Below the pieces are notes generated by a model. That model ran no database searches. It saw nothing but the letters and a program-made list of their open reading frames with translations, and was not told the origin of the DNA. A stretch of 64,000 nucleotides of DNA, taken from Myxococcus stipitatus. GTDB lineage: Bacteria; Myxococcota; Myxococcia; Myxococcales; Myxococcaceae. The stretch spans positions 3,038,001 to 3,102,000 of the forward strand of contig NZ_CP147913.1 in NCBI RefSeq assembly GCF_037414475.1, read 5' to 3'. Every line of letters starts with the position of its first letter. The stretch's first letter is position 1. The position numbers and the translations under genes are program-made. Of this stretch, positions 35,727-45,652 are shown in pieces.

Positions 35727-36242
35727 ATGGAGATGCTCTGCACCTTGCGCAGCCTCACGGAAGCGCAGCGCGACGCCCTGCTTCAGGCCCCTGACCGCCT
35801 GGAGGACTTCCTCGACGACGAGGAGGACTTTGGAGACAGCCAGGGTGGAGCCTTCGTGGAGCTGGACATCGGCGAGGCCTGGCACGGCCTTCAGTACCTG
35901 CTCACCGGCACGCCGTGGGAGGGCAAGGCCCCCCTGGACTTCCTGGTGCGTGGCGGCACCGAGGCGGGCGACATCCCGTCCGACGAAGGCACCGCGCGCG
36001 TCTTCGCGCCCGCGCAGGTGAAGTCGCTGGCCGCCGCGCTCCGCGAGGTGTCCGAGGACACGCTGCGCCGCCGCTATGACCCGGCGGAGATGCAGGCCCA
36101 GGACATCTACCCCGGCACCTGGGAAGAGCCGCTCGACGACACGGACCCGTTGGAGGAGCTGGTCTCCTACTTCGAGGAGCTCCAGAAGTTCGTCGCGCAG
36201 GTGGCTCGGCGCGGGGGCTCGATGCTGGTCCACATCGGCTGA
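35727..36242 (+). CDS. YfbM-like DUF1877 family protein
   Basis: A 171-residue acidic cytoplasmic protein of the DUF1877/YfbM family. Typical features are LDIGEAWHGLQYLLTGTPWEGKAPLDFLVRGG (residues about 48-79), the VFAPAQVKSLAAAL segment, and the C-terminal DPLEELVSYFEELQKFVAQVA. The biochemical function of the family is unknown. The ATG at 35727 is the first codon of the conserved part. A TAGGGT lies 57 bp upstream as a possible -10. Confidence 0.8.
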   Translation: MEMLCTLRSLTEAQRDALLQAPDRLEDFLDDEEDFGDSQGGAFVELDIGEAWHGLQYLLTGTPWEGKAPLDFLVRGGTEAGDIPSDEGTARVFAPAQVKSLAAALREVSEDTLRRRYDPAEMQAQDIYPGTWEEPLDDTDPLEELVSYFEELQKFVAQVARRGGSMLVHIG

Positions 36243-36262
36243 AGTGGCCGGGCGCCGCCGCG

Positions 36263-37045
36263 TCAGCCCACCACCACGTCGCGCCCCAGCTTCAACACCA
36301 GCGCGAGCACCACCAGCAGCACCACCTTGCGCACCAGCTTGTCGCCGCCCTTCACGGCCAGGTGCGCCCCCAGCCAGGCGCCGGTGAACTGCGCGGCGGC
36401 CATGGGCAGCGCCACCTTCCAGATGACCACGCCCTTGAGGGCGAAGAGGGACATGGACGCGAGGTTGGAGGCGAAGTTCACCACCTTCGCGTCGGCGGAC
36501 GCTCGCGCCAGCCCGTGGCCCAGCAACGTGGAGAAGGCCACGATGAGGAACGTGCCCGTCCCCGGACCGAAGAACCCGTCGTAGGTGCCAATGGCCAGCG
36601 CGATGAGGCCGCCGATCGCCTGGGCCCGAGGGACGGGCTTGGGTTCAGGCCGGTCTCCCGAGGGCGGCGCGCGGCGGAAGGTCAGGAACACGGCCACCGC
36701 GATGAGCAGCGCGAGCACCAGGGGCTTGAGCACCTCCGGCTTCACGAGCATCACCAACGCCGCGCCGGCGAACGCGCCTCCCAGGCTGAGGGGGAAGGTC
36801 ACTCGGGCCAGCTTCTTGTCCACCAGTCCCGCGCGCGCGAAGCGGACCAGCGCGGCGAATGAGCCGAAGACGGACTGGCCCTTGTTCGTACCCAACGCGA
36901 CGTGTGGCGGAAGCCCCGCCGTGAGCAGGGCCGGCAAGGTGATGAGGCCGCCGCCTCCCGCGATGGCATCCACGACACCCGCGAGCAGCGCGGCGACACA
37001 CAGCAGCACCAGGTGCTGCGCACTGACGTCCACCAGAAGGTCCAC
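36263..37045 (-). CDS. TauE/SafE family sulfite exporter-like permease
   Basis: A 260-residue inner-membrane protein with about eight hydrophobic helices. It has the family repeat with a glycine-rich turn near the N-terminus (GVVDAIAGGGGLITLPALL) and again in the second half (GTYDGFFGPGTGTF). TauE/SafE proteins are thought to export sulfur-containing organic anions such as sulfite or sulfoacetate. It starts with GTG at 37045, preceded by GAGGGAG. It is divergent from the cysteine-repeat protein. Confidence 0.9.
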   Translation of the reverse strand: MDLLVDVSAQHLVLLCVAALLAGVVDAIAGGGGLITLPALLTAGLPPHVALGTNKGQSVFGSFAALVRFARAGLVDKKLARVTFPLSLGGAFAGAALVMLVKPEVLKPLVLALLIAVAVFLTFRRAPPSGDRPEPKPVPRAQAIGGLIALAIGTYDGFFGPGTGTFLIVAFSTLLGHGLARASADAKVVNFASNLASMSLFALKGVVIWKVALPMAAAQFTGAWLGAHLAVKGGDKLVRKVVLLVVLALVLKLGRDVVVG

Positions 37046-37177
37046 CCAGGACTCCCTCGACTCGAACGGCGCCTGGGTACCACGCTCCGCACGCGCCGTC
37101 GCGCCCGCCTGCTTCTTGCGTCACCCCATTCCTTGGGCCTCAATGCGCCCTCAGGCTTCCCTGCTTCAGAGGTCTTC

Positions 37178-37990
37178 ATGTTCGCCTCCCTCATCACCGT
37201 GCTGGCGCTCACGCTGGCGTCAGCCCCGCCTTCACAAGACCCCACCGCGCCGGCGTGCCGGTCGGTGAACAGCCAGGTGTCATGCGGGTATGGGTGCAAG
37301 TCGGACTCGAACCGGGTGCGGTGCGCGCAGACGCCGCAGGGGCGTTGCCAGGTGGTGGATGGGCAGGCGGTGTGCTTCGACCCTCCGGCGTACGTGGTGA
37401 AGGCATATGGCGCGGCGTTGCCGGAGCCCGAGTGCAAGGCCATCGATGGCGTGGTGGCGTGTGGCTACAACTGCGTGACGCAGCCGGGCCGGGCGAAGTG
37501 CGCGAAGTCCCCGGCGGGGGTGTGCCGTGCCCGAGGGGGCGAGGTGGAGTGCTTCGACCCGCCCGCGGTGGTGTTCGCGGTGTACGGCAAGGACACGCCC
37601 AAGGCCGACTGCCGGACCAACGGGTCGGAGCTGACGTGTGGTTACGGCTGTCTGAGCGTGCCGGAAGGGGTGCGGTGCAACAAGACGCCGATGGGCGTGT
37701 GCAAGGTGGCGAGCGGGCGCATCGCGTGTTTCGACCCCTCGCCCGCGGCGATGTGTGCATGGAAGCGCACGCTGCCCGCGCCCGAGTGTCGCAACACGGA
37801 GTCTGGGCCGGTGTGTGGCTATGCGTGTACCACCGCGTTCACGAAGTCGGCGTGTGCGGCGACGCCCGCGGGACTTTGCAAGGTGTTCGACAGCGAGGTG
37901 TTCTGCTTCGACCCTCCGGCGGAGCAGCAGGGGGATGCGGCCTGTCTCTCGGTGTTGGGGATGGCCACGCTCGACGGCGTGGGGCCCTGA
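37178..37990 (+). CDS. Secreted protein with four cysteine-rich repeats
   Basis: A 270-residue protein with a signal peptide (MFASLITVLALTLASA). The mature part consists of four tandem units of about 55-60 residues, each with the pattern C-x9-CGYxC...C...TPxGxC...CFDPP. Each unit has six cysteines and the invariant CGYGC and CFDPP motifs. The regular cysteines imply a disulfide-stabilised rod-like protein outside the cytoplasm. I know no characterised member. Confidence 0.75.
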   Translation: MFASLITVLALTLASAPPSQDPTAPACRSVNSQVSCGYGCKSDSNRVRCAQTPQGRCQVVDGQAVCFDPPAYVVKAYGAALPEPECKAIDGVVACGYNCVTQPGRAKCAKSPAGVCRARGGEVECFDPPAVVFAVYGKDTPKADCRTNGSELTCGYGCLSVPEGVRCNKTPMGVCKVASGRIACFDPSPAAMCAWKRTLPAPECRNTESGPVCGYACTTAFTKSACAATPAGLCKVFDSEVFCFDPPAEQQGDAACLSVLGMATLDGVGP

Positions 37991-38089
37991 TACCCCGGAT
38001 GAGACACGCGGCCAGTCGTCCCCTTTGACCGGTTCGGGGAGAGCGGTAGGGTTCTGTCTTCTCGCATCTCGAATGGAGCAGAGCCACGC

Positions 38090-41000
38090 ATGGCGGAGGG
38101 TGAGGTCCGTCAATATTGGGTCCGCAACGATAGGGGGACCCTCTGGGGGCCTCTCACCCTGCCGACCATCGAGCTGCTCATCGACAGCGGCGCCATCAAG
38201 GGGAAGCTTCAGGTTTCCCAGGATGGGTTGAACTTCGCCTTCCCATGGCGGTTCCCCGAGGCGCGCGACGCATTCCCGAGAGAGCTCTGGGGAGATGGAG
38301 CCCCCGCCTCCAACCCCGGCCCGACGGCCGGTCCGAGCGGGGCGCCCGGAGCCGCTCCCGCGGGACCGGGTGGTGTGCTCATGGCAGGTCCGGGCGGAGT
38401 CCCGATGACAGGTCCAGGCGGCGTGCCCGTCGCGCGTCCCGGCGGAGTGCCCATGGCTGGCCCTGGAGGCATGCCTGCGGCGGGTCCGGGTGGCGCGCCC
38501 GTCGCGCGTCCCGGCGGCGCGCCCATGGCTGGCCCTGGAGGCATGCCTGCGACGGGTCCGGGTGGCGTGCCCGTCGCGCGTCCCGGCGGAGTGCCCATGG
38601 CTGGCCCTGGAGGCATGCCTGCGGCGGGTCCGGGTAGCGTGCCGATGGCAGGTCCAGGCGGAGTCCCCCAAGCAGGACCGGCCATGGCCGGCCCGGGGAC
38701 AGCCCAGATGGCCCGCCCAGGCGGTGCACCTACCGCGGGCCCCGGTGCAGCTCCGATGGCCGGCCCCGGTGCGGCCCCGATGGCGGGCCCGGGAGCCATG
38801 GCGAGGGGCGCACCAGGCACTGCGCCAGCAGCAGGTCCCGGAGTTCGCCCTGGTGATCCTCGAGCCCCAGGCAACCCGGCCCACATCGCGCAGCAAGGCG
38901 CGAGACCCGGTGTTCCAGGTACGGGACCAGGAGCCCCTCCCGGCGCCGCCGCAGCCCCCGGGCGCCCAGTCTCCCCAGGAGCGCCGAACGCGGCGGGTGC
39001 CCGTCCCGCCGGAGTCCCTGGATCGCCTCAAGCCCCATACGTGGGAGCCGGCTCCCAACCCGGCGTCGCCGCGACAGGGGCCCAAGCAGTCTCCCCTTCC
39101 GGTGCGCCACAGCCCCCCTACTCTGGAGCCAGCCCCCAAGGGGGAGCACCTCAAGCTCCGTTCGCGGGAGCCACCGCGCAAGCGGGCAGCACGCAGCCCA
39201 CCGCCGCGCCGGGCTCAACGCAGGTGCCTCCAGGACGAACCAGCCCACAGGCAGGAGCCCCCACCGCGGCGGCCCAGCCCGCTGGCAGTCCGACACCCGT
39301 GGCCGCTGTCGCGACAGAAGGCTCGCCCTACGCGATGCCGCCACAGGGCCAACTCGACCAGACATCGCCACTGAACCTCTACGGTCGAATCGCCTCCGCC
39401 GAACAAACGGGCCTCCTCACGCTCACGCTCACGGACCGGGTCACCCAGGTTCACTTCCGCAAGGGCAACCCGGAGTTCGTCGACTCCACGCATCCGGAGG
39501 ACGCGCTCGGCACCTCGCTGATGGGCGCGAAGCTCCTCTCCCCCGAGCAACTCCAGCAAGCCGAAGCCGCGAAGGACCGCTTCGGTGGCGACCTGCTCGC
39601 GGCGCTCTTCGGACTGGGCCTGCTGCAACCCGCCAGCGCCTTCTCCATCCTGGCGCAACGGGCGACCAGCATCCTGTTCAAGGGCCTCCGCGCGGAAACC
39701 GGCGCGTTCACCTTCGAACTCCGCGACCTCGCGGGCAACAAGGCCATGCCGCTCGGAAACCGGTGGGCCGTGCTCAGCGACACCGTGCGTCGCATGCCCT
39801 CCGCGGACATCAAGCGCCGGCTTGTGCCCGTGCTCCAACTGCCCATCATGAAGTCGGGCGGAATGGTGGCCGCGAGCGACCTGCGCCTCACCCCGCACGA
39901 AGTCCGAGCCCTCACCGTCATCGACGGCGTGCGCTCGGTGTCCCAGCTCCTCGCCGACTTCCCGCAGGACACCGACCACCTGCTGCGTCTCGCGTTCCTG
40001 CTGCGAGAGCTCGATGCGGTGTCCTTCGCCGCGGTGTCCCCCTCGGTGGCCACGGTCCATTCGGGCACGGCCGCAGAGAGTCCCACCGGAGCCACGCAAG
40101 CAGTCGCCTCGACGGGGACGCCTCCCGGAGCCAACGCCGCGGCGACCGCGGCACGTCCCCCGCCCCCGACCGCGGCCCCCACCGGAGCCACGATTCCTGG
40201 CAACCCGCATGGAGCCGCCGCCACGGCCGCACGTCCCGGCAACCCACCCGGAGCCAACGCCGCCACGGCCGCGCGCCCAGGCAACCCACCCGGAGCCACC
40301 GCCGCACGACCCGGCAATCCCCCCGGAGCCGCCACCGCGACGGCACGCCCCGGCAATCCCCCCGGAGCCGCCGCGCGTCCCGGCAACCCGCCCGGAGCCC
40401 CCGCGACCGCCGCGCGCCCAGGCAATCCCCCGGGAGCCCCAGCGGGAGCAGCCGGCCCCGCCGCCAATGCCCCCGGCGCCGACGAGATTCCGGCCCTGCG
40501 CACCCTCGCCACGGCCATGAAGCAGCAGACCCACTTCCAGCGGCTGGGGCTGACCGAGCAGGCGGACGGAGGCGCGGTGAAGATCGCCTACTTCCGTCTG
40601 GCCAAGCAGTACCACCCGGACACGCTGCAGCAGGGGGCCCCACCGGAGCTCGAGAAGCTCAAGGCCGAGGTCTTCGCCTACGTCGGAGACGCCTACCGGA
40701 CGTTGTCCGACGACAAGAGCCGCGCCGCCTATCTCGAGGAGCTCAAGAGCGGAGGCGCCGGGTCCGAGGTGGACATCAACTCCATCCTCAAGGCCGAGGA
40801 GCTCTTCCAGAAGGCGTGCATTCTCGTGAAGGCACGCAAGTTCCCGGAAGCGGTCAAGATGTTGAACGAAGCCATCCAGCTCAACGCGGAGGAGGCCGAG
40901 TTCTACGCCTGGCGGGGGTACGCGCGTTTCTTCACCGCGGCGGACAAGAAGGCGGCGCAGCCCGAGGCCTTCCGGGAAATCCAGAACGCCATCAAGCGCA

Positions 41001-41158
41001 ATGAGCGCTGTGCGCCCGCCCACTACTTCCAGGGGGTGATTGCGAAGTTGACCGGGGACGCGACGGGGGCCCTCAAGCACTTCAAGCGCACCGTGGAGCT
41101 TCAGCCAGACCACATCGACGCGCAGCGGGAGATTCGCATGGCGGCCCAGAAGAAGTAG
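38090..41158 (+). CDS. GYF-like / DUF4388 / J-domain / TPR protein
   Basis: A 1022-residue protein with separate modules. Residues 8-70 match a GYF_2-like domain ([15 protein letters not shown]). Residues about 75-420 are Pro/Gly/Ala-rich, including three perfect 24-residue repeats. Residues about 428-560 are a DUF4388 domain ([14 protein letters not shown]...[10 protein letters not shown]). A second disordered stretch is built on ARPGNPPGA repeats (about 690-790). Residues about 820-890 are a J-domain with HPD in YHPDTL, so Hsp70 (DnaK) stimulation is plausible. TPR helices follow to the C-terminus (about 900-1022). DUF4388 also occurs in signalling proteins of this group. The specific role is unknown. 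Confidence 0.85.
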   Translation: MAEGEVRQYWVRNDRGTLWGPLTLPTIELLIDSGAIKGKLQVSQDGLNFAFPWRFPEARDAFPRELWGDGAPASNPGPTAGPSGAPGAAPAGPGGVLMAGPGGVPMTGPGGVPVARPGGVPMAGPGGMPAAGPGGAPVARPGGAPMAGPGGMPATGPGGVPVARPGGVPMAGPGGMPAAGPGSVPMAGPGGVPQAGPAMAGPGTAQMARPGGAPTAGPGAAPMAGPGAAPMAGPGAMARGAPGTAPAAGPGVRPGDPRAPGNPAHIAQQGARPGVPGTGPGAPPGAAAAPGRPVSPGAPNAAGARPAGVPGSPQAPYVGAGSQPGVAATGAQAVSPSGAPQPPYSGASPQGGAPQAPFAGATAQAGSTQPTAAPGSTQVPPGRTSPQAGAPTAAAQPAGSPTPVAAVATEGSPYAMPPQGQLDQTSPLNLYGRIASAEQTGLLTLTLTDRVTQVHFRKGNPEFVDSTHPEDALGTSLMGAKLLSPEQLQQAEAAKDRFGGDLLAALFGLGLLQPASAFSILAQRATSILFKGLRAETGAFTFELRDLAGNKAMPLGNRWAVLSDTVRRMPSADIKRRLVPVLQLPIMKSGGMVAASDLRLTPHEVRALTVIDGVRSVSQLLADFPQDTDHLLRLAFLLRELDAVSFAAVSPSVATVHSGTAAESPTGATQAVASTGTPPGANAAATAARPPPPTAAPTGATIPGNPHGAAATAARPGNPPGANAATAARPGNPPGATAARPGNPPGAATATARPGNPPGAAARPGNPPGAPATAARPGNPPGAPAGAAGPAANAPGADEIPALRTLATAMKQQTHFQRLGLTEQADGGAVKIAYFRLAKQYHPDTLQQGAPPELEKLKAEVFAYVGDAYRTLSDDKSRAAYLEELKSGGAGSEVDINSILKAEELFQKACILVKARKFPEAVKMLNEAIQLNAEEAEFYAWRGYARFFTAADKKAAQPEAFREIQNAIKRNERCAPAHYFQGVIAKLTGDATGALKHFKRTVELQPDHIDAQREIRMAAQKK
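38423..38638 (+). repeat. Three 72-bp in-frame tandem repeats
   Basis: Three consecutive 72-bp units (38423-38494, 38495-38566, 38567-38638) differ at only a few bases and encode [20 protein letters not shown] plus four residues. They lie in the disordered linker of the GYF/J-domain protein. Confidence 0.85.
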
Positions 41159-41220
41159 GGTGCGCCCCCCGTCCGGGCGGGGCCAGGGGCCCCACCGGAG
41201 GAGTCGAAGGAGACAGCAAC

Positions 41221-41511
41221 GTGCCGCTCACCGGGAAGCAACGCCGCCATCTGCGCGCGCTCGGACACCACCTGGAGCCGGTGGTCATCGTCGGTCAAGC
41301 CGGCGTCACCGAGGGCGTCATCGCCGCCGTCGAGCAGGCGCTGCAGGACCACGAGCTCATCAAGGTCAAGATCAACGAAGGCCCGGAGACGCGCCAGGAA
41401 GCCTCCGCGCGCATCGCCGAGGGCACGGGCGCCGAGCAGGCCCAGCTGCTGGGCCGCACCGCGCTCTTCTTCAAGAAGCGCAAGGAGAAGTCCAAGTTCG
41501 AGAAGTTCTGA
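41221..41511 (+). CDS. yhbY: YhbY-family RNA-binding protein (CRM domain)
   Basis: A 96-residue single CRM-domain protein associated with large ribosomal subunit assembly. The family motifs LTGKQRRHLRALGHHLEPVV at the N-terminus, VGQAGVTEGVI, and the GRTALFFKKRKEKSKF tail are present. It starts with GTG and has AAGGAGA 7 nt upstream. It lies 62 bp behind the J-domain protein in the same direction and may be co-transcribed. Confidence 0.92.
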   Translation: MPLTGKQRRHLRALGHHLEPVVIVGQAGVTEGVIAAVEQALQDHELIKVKINEGPETRQEASARIAEGTGAEQAQLLGRTALFFKKRKEKSKFEKF

Positions 41512-41532
41512 CCGGCGGGCCCGCCTCGCCGA

Positions 41533-42321
41533 CTACTTGCCGGTGAAGCGGGCCTCGCGGCGCTCGATGAAGGACTGGACGCCCTCGGCGGCGTCCTCGG
41601 AACCCACGAGCGCCAGCAACCGCGGCAAGAGCGAGCGAGCCGCCGCGTCGGGCCCCTCCGTCAGGGCCTGCCGCGCGGACGCGAGTGTCGCCTGCACCCC
41701 CAGCGGCGCCTGCTTCGCCACCGTCTCCGCCAGGGCCAGGGCCCGCTCGAGGTGGCGCCCCCGCTCCACGACCTCCTGCACCAGCCCGATTCGGTGTGCC
41801 TCGCGAGCGTCGAACTCATCGCCCGTGAGCAGCCAGCGCATCGCGTTGCCCCATCCCACGCGTTGAGGGAAGCGGAGCGTGGCGCCGCCGAACGGGAAGA
41901 TGCCGCGCTTGATTTCAATCTGCGCGAAGCGAGCGTCCTCGGAGGCCACGGTGATATCGGCCGCGAGGATGAGCTCGATGGACAGCGTGAGGCACAAGCC
42001 CTGGGCCGCGACGACCAGGGGCTTGGTCCTCGCGGCGCCGCTGATGCCCCACGGGTCGATGAAGCCCTCCGCGTAGAGCGGCTCGCCGCTGGCGAACACC
42101 GGGGCGACACTCGCCAGGTCCAGGCCCGCGGAGAAGTGGTCACCCACGGCGAAGAGGACCATGCAGCGCACGTCGGGGTCGCGGTCCGCCTCGGTCAGCG
42201 CGGACGACAGTCCCCGCAGCATGCCAACGTCGAAGGCATTGCGCTTCTCCGGGCGATGGATGCCGATGAGCGCGAGGTGTCCACGCGCTTCCAGGCTGAT
42301 GCGAGGGTCCGACGTGCTCAT
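41533..42321 (-). CDS. Crotonase / enoyl-CoA hydratase family protein
   Basis: A 262-residue crotonase-fold enzyme, probably acting on acyl-CoA. The oxyanion-hole segment HFSAGLDL and both glutamates that align with rat enoyl-CoA hydratase Glu144 and Glu164 (in SIELILAAD and AQIEIKRG) are present, so hydratase activity is plausible. The second glycine-rich loop is FPFGGATLRF. The ATG at 42321 starts the conserved part; longer in-frame extension upstream lacks support. It converges on yhbY with 21 bp between stops. Confidence 0.86.
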   Translation of the reverse strand: MSTSDPRISLEARGHLALIGIHRPEKRNAFDVGMLRGLSSALTEADRDPDVRCMVLFAVGDHFSAGLDLASVAPVFASGEPLYAEGFIDPWGISGAARTKPLVVAAQGLCLTLSIELILAADITVASEDARFAQIEIKRGIFPFGGATLRFPQRVGWGNAMRWLLTGDEFDAREAHRIGLVQEVVERGRHLERALALAETVAKQAPLGVQATLASARQALTEGPDAAARSLLPRLLALVGSEDAAEGVQSFIERREARFTGK

Positions 42322-42424
42322 GAGCGCTCCCACGTGAGAAGGAGCCGCCATTCTCCGCCACGCGAAGCCGGACACGACGCCGGGCGCGTCGCGCCGTCCA
42401 ACGCACGACGTTCGGCCACCCGGC

Positions 42425-43735
42425 TCAGCGCATGAAGCCCGCGGTGCTCGCCGCCAGCTCCGCCGCCGCGCCCAGCTGATCCAACAGCGTGGGGCCGAAG
42501 TACTGCCGCCGGGACTCCCCCTGCTCGGCGCGAACCAGCGAGGGCGCCTCCACGTAGCCCACATATCCCCCCGCGAGCCCCATCACCCCCGAAGCCCCCG
42601 TGCGACGCACCAGCTCCGCGCCCGCATCGACGGTGGGCTCTCCCGGCACCGTCACCAGTTGCAGAGGCCCCAGCACCAACGCCGCCACTTCGGCGGTCCG
42701 CTCCGCGGAGCCACACAGCAGGTTGTCGCCCGCGGCGCGCGTGAGCGAAGGCACCAGCCGCGAGGCATCCGGCCGAGGCATCGCCGCCTCCGTGCGCACC
42801 AACGACAAGCGGACCTCGGGGCCCACGGGCGCCAGGGGTACCTCGCCCGCCACCTCCGCGAGCGCATGGGCGAACGCGGACACGCGCTCCAGCCCCTGCC
42901 CCTGGGAGAACGCCACCGAGATATTGCCGACCGTGCCCTGCAACAGAAGCGTCACGCCGCTGCCCTCGGACTCGCGCAGGGCGCTGAGCCGGCCGGGATA
43001 GTCCGGGTCCACGTAGCCGCGCTGCCGGGGAACCATGGTCGGATGCGCGGCGAAGAAGAGCAGCTCCGCCACGGGCGCCGCCGCGCCCCGCAGGACCACG
43101 CGCTGCAGGGTGCCATCCGATTCGGAGCCACCGCTGCGCGCGTAGACGAACTTGGGCTTCTTCGTCTCCCCCATCTCCATCGTCACGTCGGTGAGCGCGG
43201 CGCGGGCCTGCTGGAGCGCGCTGCTCGCCGCGGTGGCGATGGCCTCCAACGAGTCCTCTCGGTAGCGCCCCGTCCCGACGAGCTGCGACACCAGCCGAGG
43301 GTCATAGCCCCCGAGCGACGAGTGGGTGTGCGTGGCCAGCACCAGCACGTCCTCGAGCCCCGAGGCGCGGGCAAGCTCACGCACGCGGGCCGTCACCGAG
43401 TCCGTGACGAACAACAACTCCAGCGACACCAACCCGACGCGCGAGCCCCCGACCTCCAGCACCACGGCGCGAGCATGAAGGGGCGGGTCTGCCTCCTTCG
43501 CCTCCGCGCGAGGCGGCGCATACCCGGCGACCACCACGGGGAACGGAGGATTCAGCGCGACCTTCGCGGCGCCAGCGCGCAACAGGCCCCTCGCCTTCAC
43601 CTGCGACAGCAGCACGGGCGCGCGCTCGTCCCAGGTGCCACACCAGTTCCAGGAACCCAATGCATAAGCGGCACCCACGGTGAGCAAGACCAGGGGAAAC
43701 AAGGAACGCCAGGAGGCTCGTCGCGAAGATGCCAT
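42425..43735 (-). CDS. Neutral/alkaline non-lysosomal ceramidase-like protein
   Basis: A 436-residue protein with an N-terminal hydrophobic signal ([14 protein letters not shown]). The N-terminal domain of neutral ceramidase is recognisable: [44 protein letters not shown] with the zinc-binding histidines, and [10 protein letters not shown]. The family hydrolyses ceramides outside the cytoplasm, but bacterial homologues have broader amidase or esterase roles, and the shorter length here argues for caution. A TAGTCT element lies 9 nt before the ATG. Confidence 0.8.
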   Translation of the reverse strand: MASSRRASWRSLFPLVLLTVGAAYALGSWNWCGTWDERAPVLLSQVKARGLLRAGAAKVALNPPFPVVVAGYAPPRAEAKEADPPLHARAVVLEVGGSRVGLVSLELLFVTDSVTARVRELARASGLEDVLVLATHTHSSLGGYDPRLVSQLVGTGRYREDSLEAIATAASSALQQARAALTDVTMEMGETKKPKFVYARSGGSESDGTLQRVVLRGAAAPVAELLFFAAHPTMVPRQRGYVDPDYPGRLSALRESEGSGVTLLLQGTVGNISVAFSQGQGLERVSAFAHALAEVAGEVPLAPVGPEVRLSLVRTEAAMPRPDASRLVPSLTRAAGDNLLCGSAERTAEVAALVLGPLQLVTVPGEPTVDAGAELVRRTGASGVMGLAGGYVGYVEAPSLVRAEQGESRRQYFGPTLLDQLGAAAELAASTAGFMR

Positions 43736-43744
43736 GCGGTGAGC

Positions 43745-43750
43745 AGACTA
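43745..43750 (-). promoter_or_regulatory. Candidate -10 element (leaderless start)
   Basis: On the minus strand TAGTCT ends 9 nt before the ATG of the ceramidase-like gene. Confidence 0.4.
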
Positions 43751-43879
43751 ACGGTCCATGACGCATCCGGCGAGGCTCGTGTGCCCACATCGGACGACTC
43801 CGGTGTCGGGTGGAATACCCACCGAAGGGGCGTGCGTTCCTGTTCCGCTCACCGCCCGAAAGGAGTAAGGCAGCGCGCC

Positions 43880-45268
43880 ATGTGCGGCATCTTCGGAATC
43901 ACGGGACACGTTGAGGCCTCCAACCTGACGTACTTGGGGCTGCACGCCCTTCAGCATCGCGGGCAGGAATCCGCGGGCATCGTCGCCTCGGATGGCCATG
44001 GCCTTCGAGCGCACCGTCAGATGGGATTGGTGGCCGATATCTTCGACGCGCCGGTGCTCGCCGGCCTGCCTGGCCAGTCAGCCATCGGCCACGTCCGTTA
44101 CTCGACGGCGGGTGGCAGCCAGCTGAAGAACGCACAGCCGCTCTTCGTGCAGTACGCGGGAGGGCAGTGCGCCATCGCGCACAACGGCAACCTCGTCAAC
44201 GCGGCCGAGTTGAAGGAGAAGCTGGAGGCCGACGGAGCCATCTTCCAGTCGGACGCGGACACGGAGGTCATCCTGCATCTGCTGGCGCGCTCCAAGCAGG
44301 CCAGCTTCGAGCAGAAGCTGGTGGAAGCGCTGCGCAAGGTGGAAGGCGCCTACAGCCTGCTGGTGCTGACGGAGAACAAGCTGGTCGCGGTGCGAGACCC
44401 GCTGGGCATCCGGCCGCTGGTGTTGGGGCGGATGAAGGAAGGCGCGTACGTGCTCGCCAGCGAGACGACGGCGCTGGACCTCATCGAGGCGGAGCTGGTG
44501 CGCGAGCTGGAGCCGGGCGAGCTGCTCGTCATCGAGAACGGCGTGCTGCGCACGAGCAAGCCCTTCGCGGAGCCCGCGCGCCTGGGGCGCTGCATCTTCG
44601 AGCAGGTGTACTTCGCGCGGCCGGACTCGGTGTTGTTCGGCAAGAGCGTGTACGAGGTGCGCAAGCGGATGGGCATGCAGCTGGCGCGGGAGAAGCCGGT
44701 GCCCGGCGCGGACCTGGTCATCGCGGTGCCGGACTCGGGTGTGGCGGCGGCCATCGGCTTCTCGCAGCAGAGCGGGATTCCGTATGACGTGGGCCTCATT
44801 CGCAGCCACTACGTGGGCCGCACGTTCATCGAGCCGCAGCAGTCCATCCGTCACTTCGGCGTGAAGCTGAAGCTGTCGGCGGTGAAGCACGTGCTCAAGG
44901 GCAAGCGCGTCGTGGTGGTGGATGACTCCATCGTCCGAGGCACCACGAGCCGCAAGATCGTGAAGATGCTCAAGGCCGCGGGAGCGATTGAGGTGCACCT
45001 GCGCATCTCCTCGCCGCCGACGAAGTGGCCATGCTTCTACGGCATCGACACGCCGAGCCGGCAGGAGCTCATCGCCGCCAGCCACAGCACGGACGAAATC
45101 GCGCGCTACGTCACGGCGGATTCGCTGGGCTACATCTCCCTGGAGGGTCTGGAGGAAGCGGTGGGAGACGCGGACCGGGGCAACTTCTGTACGGCGTGTT
45201 TCTCCGGCAAGTACCTGCTGGGAGAGATGGCGCCGGGCGCGCAGGAGCAAAGCAAGCTCACCGCCTGA
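43880..45268 (+). CDS. purF: Amidophosphoribosyltransferase
   Basis: The first enzyme of de novo purine synthesis: it makes phosphoribosylamine from PRPP and glutamine. The 462-residue protein begins with the catalytic cysteine Cys2 ([10 protein letters not shown]), so the start at 43880 is fixed by function; AAAGGAG lies 14 nt upstream. The Ntn glutaminase half has [12 protein letters not shown] and AHNGNLVN; the C-terminal half has the PRPP loop [14 protein letters not shown]. Cysteines near residues 235 and 390 to the end could bind the Fe-S cluster found in the Bacillus-type enzyme. Confidence 0.95.
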   Translation: MCGIFGITGHVEASNLTYLGLHALQHRGQESAGIVASDGHGLRAHRQMGLVADIFDAPVLAGLPGQSAIGHVRYSTAGGSQLKNAQPLFVQYAGGQCAIAHNGNLVNAAELKEKLEADGAIFQSDADTEVILHLLARSKQASFEQKLVEALRKVEGAYSLLVLTENKLVAVRDPLGIRPLVLGRMKEGAYVLASETTALDLIEAELVRELEPGELLVIENGVLRTSKPFAEPARLGRCIFEQVYFARPDSVLFGKSVYEVRKRMGMQLAREKPVPGADLVIAVPDSGVAAAIGFSQQSGIPYDVGLIRSHYVGRTFIEPQQSIRHFGVKLKLSAVKHVLKGKRVVVVDDSIVRGTTSRKIVKMLKAAGAIEVHLRISSPPTKWPCFYGIDTPSRQELIAASHSTDEIARYVTADSLGYISLEGLEEAVGDADRGNFCTACFSGKYLLGEMAPGAQEQSKLTA

Positions 45269-45295
45269 CGAACACGCCGCGAGCCTGAAGCACCC

Positions 45296-45329
45296 AAGGC
45301 CCCCTTCCCTTCACCGGGTCGGGGGCCTT
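45296..45329. terminator. Shared hairpin terminator between convergent genes
   Basis: AAGGCCCCC (45296-45304) pairs perfectly with GGGGGCCTT (45321-45329), 16-nt loop. It lies between the stops of purF and the convergent small exported protein gene and can serve both. Confidence 0.65.
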
Positions 45330-45343
45330 CGACGTCGTGGCGG

Positions 45344-45580
45344 TCAGTTCCGGTTGTCGTGCCGGATGCCTTCACGAACCTCGCTGAGGGCCTGCTCCGT
45401 CAACGAGATGGCCTTCACGCGATGGCCCCCCTTGTCGGGGGAGGCGTTCTGGAGGGCGTTGAGCGCCTTCTCCAGATGGGCCACGGCATCACGCATGCGC
45501 GGCTGGCGCTCGGCATGAGCCTGTTGGACGAAACCACCGAGGAAGAAGGCAACAGCGGCGGCGAGGACGGTGCGGCGCAT
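45344..45580 (-). CDS. Small exported protein
   Basis: A 78-residue protein with a signal peptide (MRRTVLAAAVAFFLGGFVQQAHA). The mature part is a single helical hairpin: HLEKALNALQNASPDKGGHRVKA followed by ISLTEQALSEVREGI. Similar small secreted proteins with an alpha-helical ALxxAxPDKGGHR core occur widely in proteobacteria and have no known function. The ATG at 45580 is chosen because AGGAG precedes it. Confidence 0.7.
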   Translation of the reverse strand: MRRTVLAAAVAFFLGGFVQQAHAERQPRMRDAVAHLEKALNALQNASPDKGGHRVKAISLTEQALSEVREGIRHDNRN

Positions 45581-45652
45581 CGAGGGCTCCTGAGCAGTTT
45601 CCCTCACCAACCCAGGAGCCGACCGAAGGTTATGCGCGAGCGAAAAGGCCCC

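Noticed and set aside
38423..38638. CRISPR-like array
   Set aside because: The units are directly adjacent 72-bp coding repeats without spacers, in frame inside a protein.
37280..39181. 633-codon minus-strand frame
   Set aside because: Antisense to the cysteine-repeat and GYF/J-domain genes, with repetitive Arg/Gly/His composition caused by the repeats on the other strand.
39215..41113. 632-codon minus-strand frame opposite the J-domain gene
   Set aside because: No recognisable domain, and it is antisense to clear DUF4388, J-domain and TPR modules.
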